Notes under the pieces: model-generated
Database searches by the model: none
Told to the model about the DNA's origin: nothing
What the model saw: only the letters and a program-made list of their open reading frames with translations
Shown: positions 7,096 to 7,455 of the stretch, piece by piece
Position numbering within the stretch: position 1 is the first letter of the stretch
How the letters are laid out: every line of letters begins with the position of its first letter
Program-made: the position numbers and the translations under genes
From: an uncultured Collinsella sp.
GTDB taxonomy: Bacteria; Actinomycetota; Coriobacteriia; Coriobacteriales; Coriobacteriaceae
Assembly (NCBI GenBank): GCA_937969105.1
Contig: CALBUZ010000180.1
Coordinates: 1 to 7,455 of the forward strand
Direction: 5' to 3'
DNA: 7,455 bases

Positions 7096-7114
7096 TTTTC
7101 AAAATTCTTGAAAA
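7096..7114. repeat. AT-rich palindrome upstream of the tRNA promoter
   Basis: TTTTCAA (7096-7102) and TTGAAAA (7108-7114) form a perfect 7-bp inverted repeat around AATTC. It ends 7 bases before the -35 box of the tRNA promoter, where an UP element would sit. It is also upstream of the divergent aminotransferase gene, so an operator role is an alternative. Confidence 0.5.
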
Positions 7115-7121
7115 TTGGGGC

Positions 7122-7150
7122 TTGCATCGCGTGGCGTTCCTTGCAATAAT
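7122..7150 (+). promoter_or_regulatory. Promoter of the tRNA cluster
   Basis: The boxes TTGCAT (7122-7127) and AATAAT (7145-7150) are separated by 17 bases. The arrangement resembles the promoter at 2590 (TTGCAA, 17 bases, CATAAT). The predicted start near 7157 leaves about a 20-nt leader before tRNA-His. Confidence 0.6.
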
Positions 7151-7176
7151 AGTCGAGCGCGAAGCGCACAGGACAC

Positions 7177-7254
7177 GGTGGGTGTAGCTCAGTTGGCTAG
7201 AGCGACGGGTTGTGGTCCCGTAGGTCGAGGGTTCGAGTCCCTTTACCCACCCCA
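7177..7254 (+). tRNA. tRNA-His (GTG)
   Basis: A full cloverleaf is visible. The acceptor GTGGGTG (7178-7184) pairs with TACCCAC (7244-7250). The anticodon stem is ACGGG/CCCGT with anticodon GTG at 7212-7214. The T-arm is GAGGG-TTCGAGT-CCCTT (7227-7243), and CCA is encoded (7252-7254). The histidine identity elements are present: an extra G at position -1 (7177) opposite the discriminator C73 (7251). It is probably first in the tRNA transcript. Confidence 0.97.
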
Positions 7255-7276
7255 GTTCTTGCTTCGTGTTGATATC

Positions 7277-7352
7277 GGGTCGTTAGCTCAGTTGGTAGAG
7301 CAGGGGACTCTTAATCCCAAGGTCCAGGGTTCGAACCCCTGACGGCCCACCA
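7277..7352 (+). tRNA. tRNA-Lys (CTT)
   Basis: A complete cloverleaf with encoded CCA. The acceptor GGGTCGT (7277-7283) pairs with ACGGCCC (7342-7348), discriminator A at 7349. The anticodon loop is CTCTTAA with anticodon CTT at 7310-7312, reading AAG. The T-loop TTCGAAC is canonical. The top pair of the anticodon stem is a G-A mismatch (7303 with 7319). It starts 22 bases after tRNA-His, so the two are probably co-transcribed. GATATC abuts the 5' end (7271-7276) and recurs at 7356-7361. Confidence 0.97.
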
Positions 7353-7365
7353 CACGATATCTCCT

Positions 7366-7395
7366 CTAAAGTCCGCCAGAACGGACTTTAGCTTT
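7366..7395 (+). terminator. Hairpin between the two tRNA-Lys genes, possible terminator
   Basis: CTAAAGTCCG (7366-7375) pairs perfectly with CGGACTTTAG (7382-7391) around a 6-nt loop and is followed by CTTT. The T-run is short and the next tRNA starts 4 bases later. It may therefore be an attenuating terminator or a processing spacer rather than a full stop. Confidence 0.5.
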
Positions 7396-7455
7396 GGGTC
7401 GTTAGCTCAGTTGGTAGAGCAGGGGACTTTTAATCCCAAGGTCCAGGGTCTGACC
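7396..7455 (+). tRNA. tRNA-Lys (TTT), incomplete at window end
   Basis: From 7396 the sequence repeats the preceding tRNA-Lys for 54 bases with one change in the anticodon (TTT at 7429-7431), so it would read AAA and AAG. The 3' part of the T-arm and the acceptor strand are missing because the window ends. The last six bases (CTGACC) do not match the TCGAAC seen at the same place in the neighbour and lack the TTC of a normal T-loop. This is either a sequence-end artefact or a damaged copy. Confidence 0.8.

Noticed and set aside
6073..7149. A 358-codon plus-strand frame opposite the aminotransferase
   Set aside because: The minus-strand aminotransferase has every family motif; the antisense frame has none and runs into the tRNA promoter.
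7115..7342. Plus-strand frame covering tRNA-His and tRNA-Lys
   Set aside because: The sequence is explained by the two tRNA cloverleafs.

Overview
The window looks like a chromosomal contig end from a GC-rich actinobacterium. I favour class Coriobacteriia, and a Collinsella-like gut species within it. The grounds are a Rho factor with a very long Ala/Lys/Arg-rich N-terminal extension, GC-ending codon use, and low-complexity Ala/Asp/Pro membrane proteins of a kind I associate with that group. The genus is inference from general familiarity, not from a search.

Layout, left to right. (1) Positions 1-2442 (+) hold rho, open at the left edge, followed by an intrinsic terminator. (2) Positions 2513-2754 are non-coding, with a good sigma70-type promoter and a leader that can fold and contains a possible 11-codon upstream ORF. 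(3) Positions 2755-4681 (+) are a two-gene unit: an unrecognised membrane-anchored protein with a long acidic low-complexity tail, then a VanZ-family membrane protein. It ends in a perfect 16-bp terminator hairpin that overlaps the vanZ-like stop codon and can work in both directions. (4) Positions 4795-5688 (-) encode a ROK-family sugar kinase, most like fructokinase, with its own promoter region. (5) Positions 5830-7011 (-) encode a class I PLP aminotransferase of the kynurenine/methionine aminotransferase type, with a terminator separating it from the kinase. (6) Positions 7177-7455 (+) are a tRNA cluster: His(GTG), Lys(CTT) and Lys(TTT), the last cut by or altered at the right edge. A promoter with an AT-rich palindrome upstream precedes it.

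Most of this is ordinary housekeeping: transcription termination, sugar phosphorylation, amino-acid transamination and tRNA supply. The genes form separate transcription units rather than one pathway. The points most worth a second look are the modular basic disordered extension of Rho, the uncharacterised membrane protein coupled to the VanZ homologue, its structured leader, and the two lysine tRNAs that differ at a single visible base. I see no mobile element, CRISPR array, toxin-antitoxin pair or defence system.
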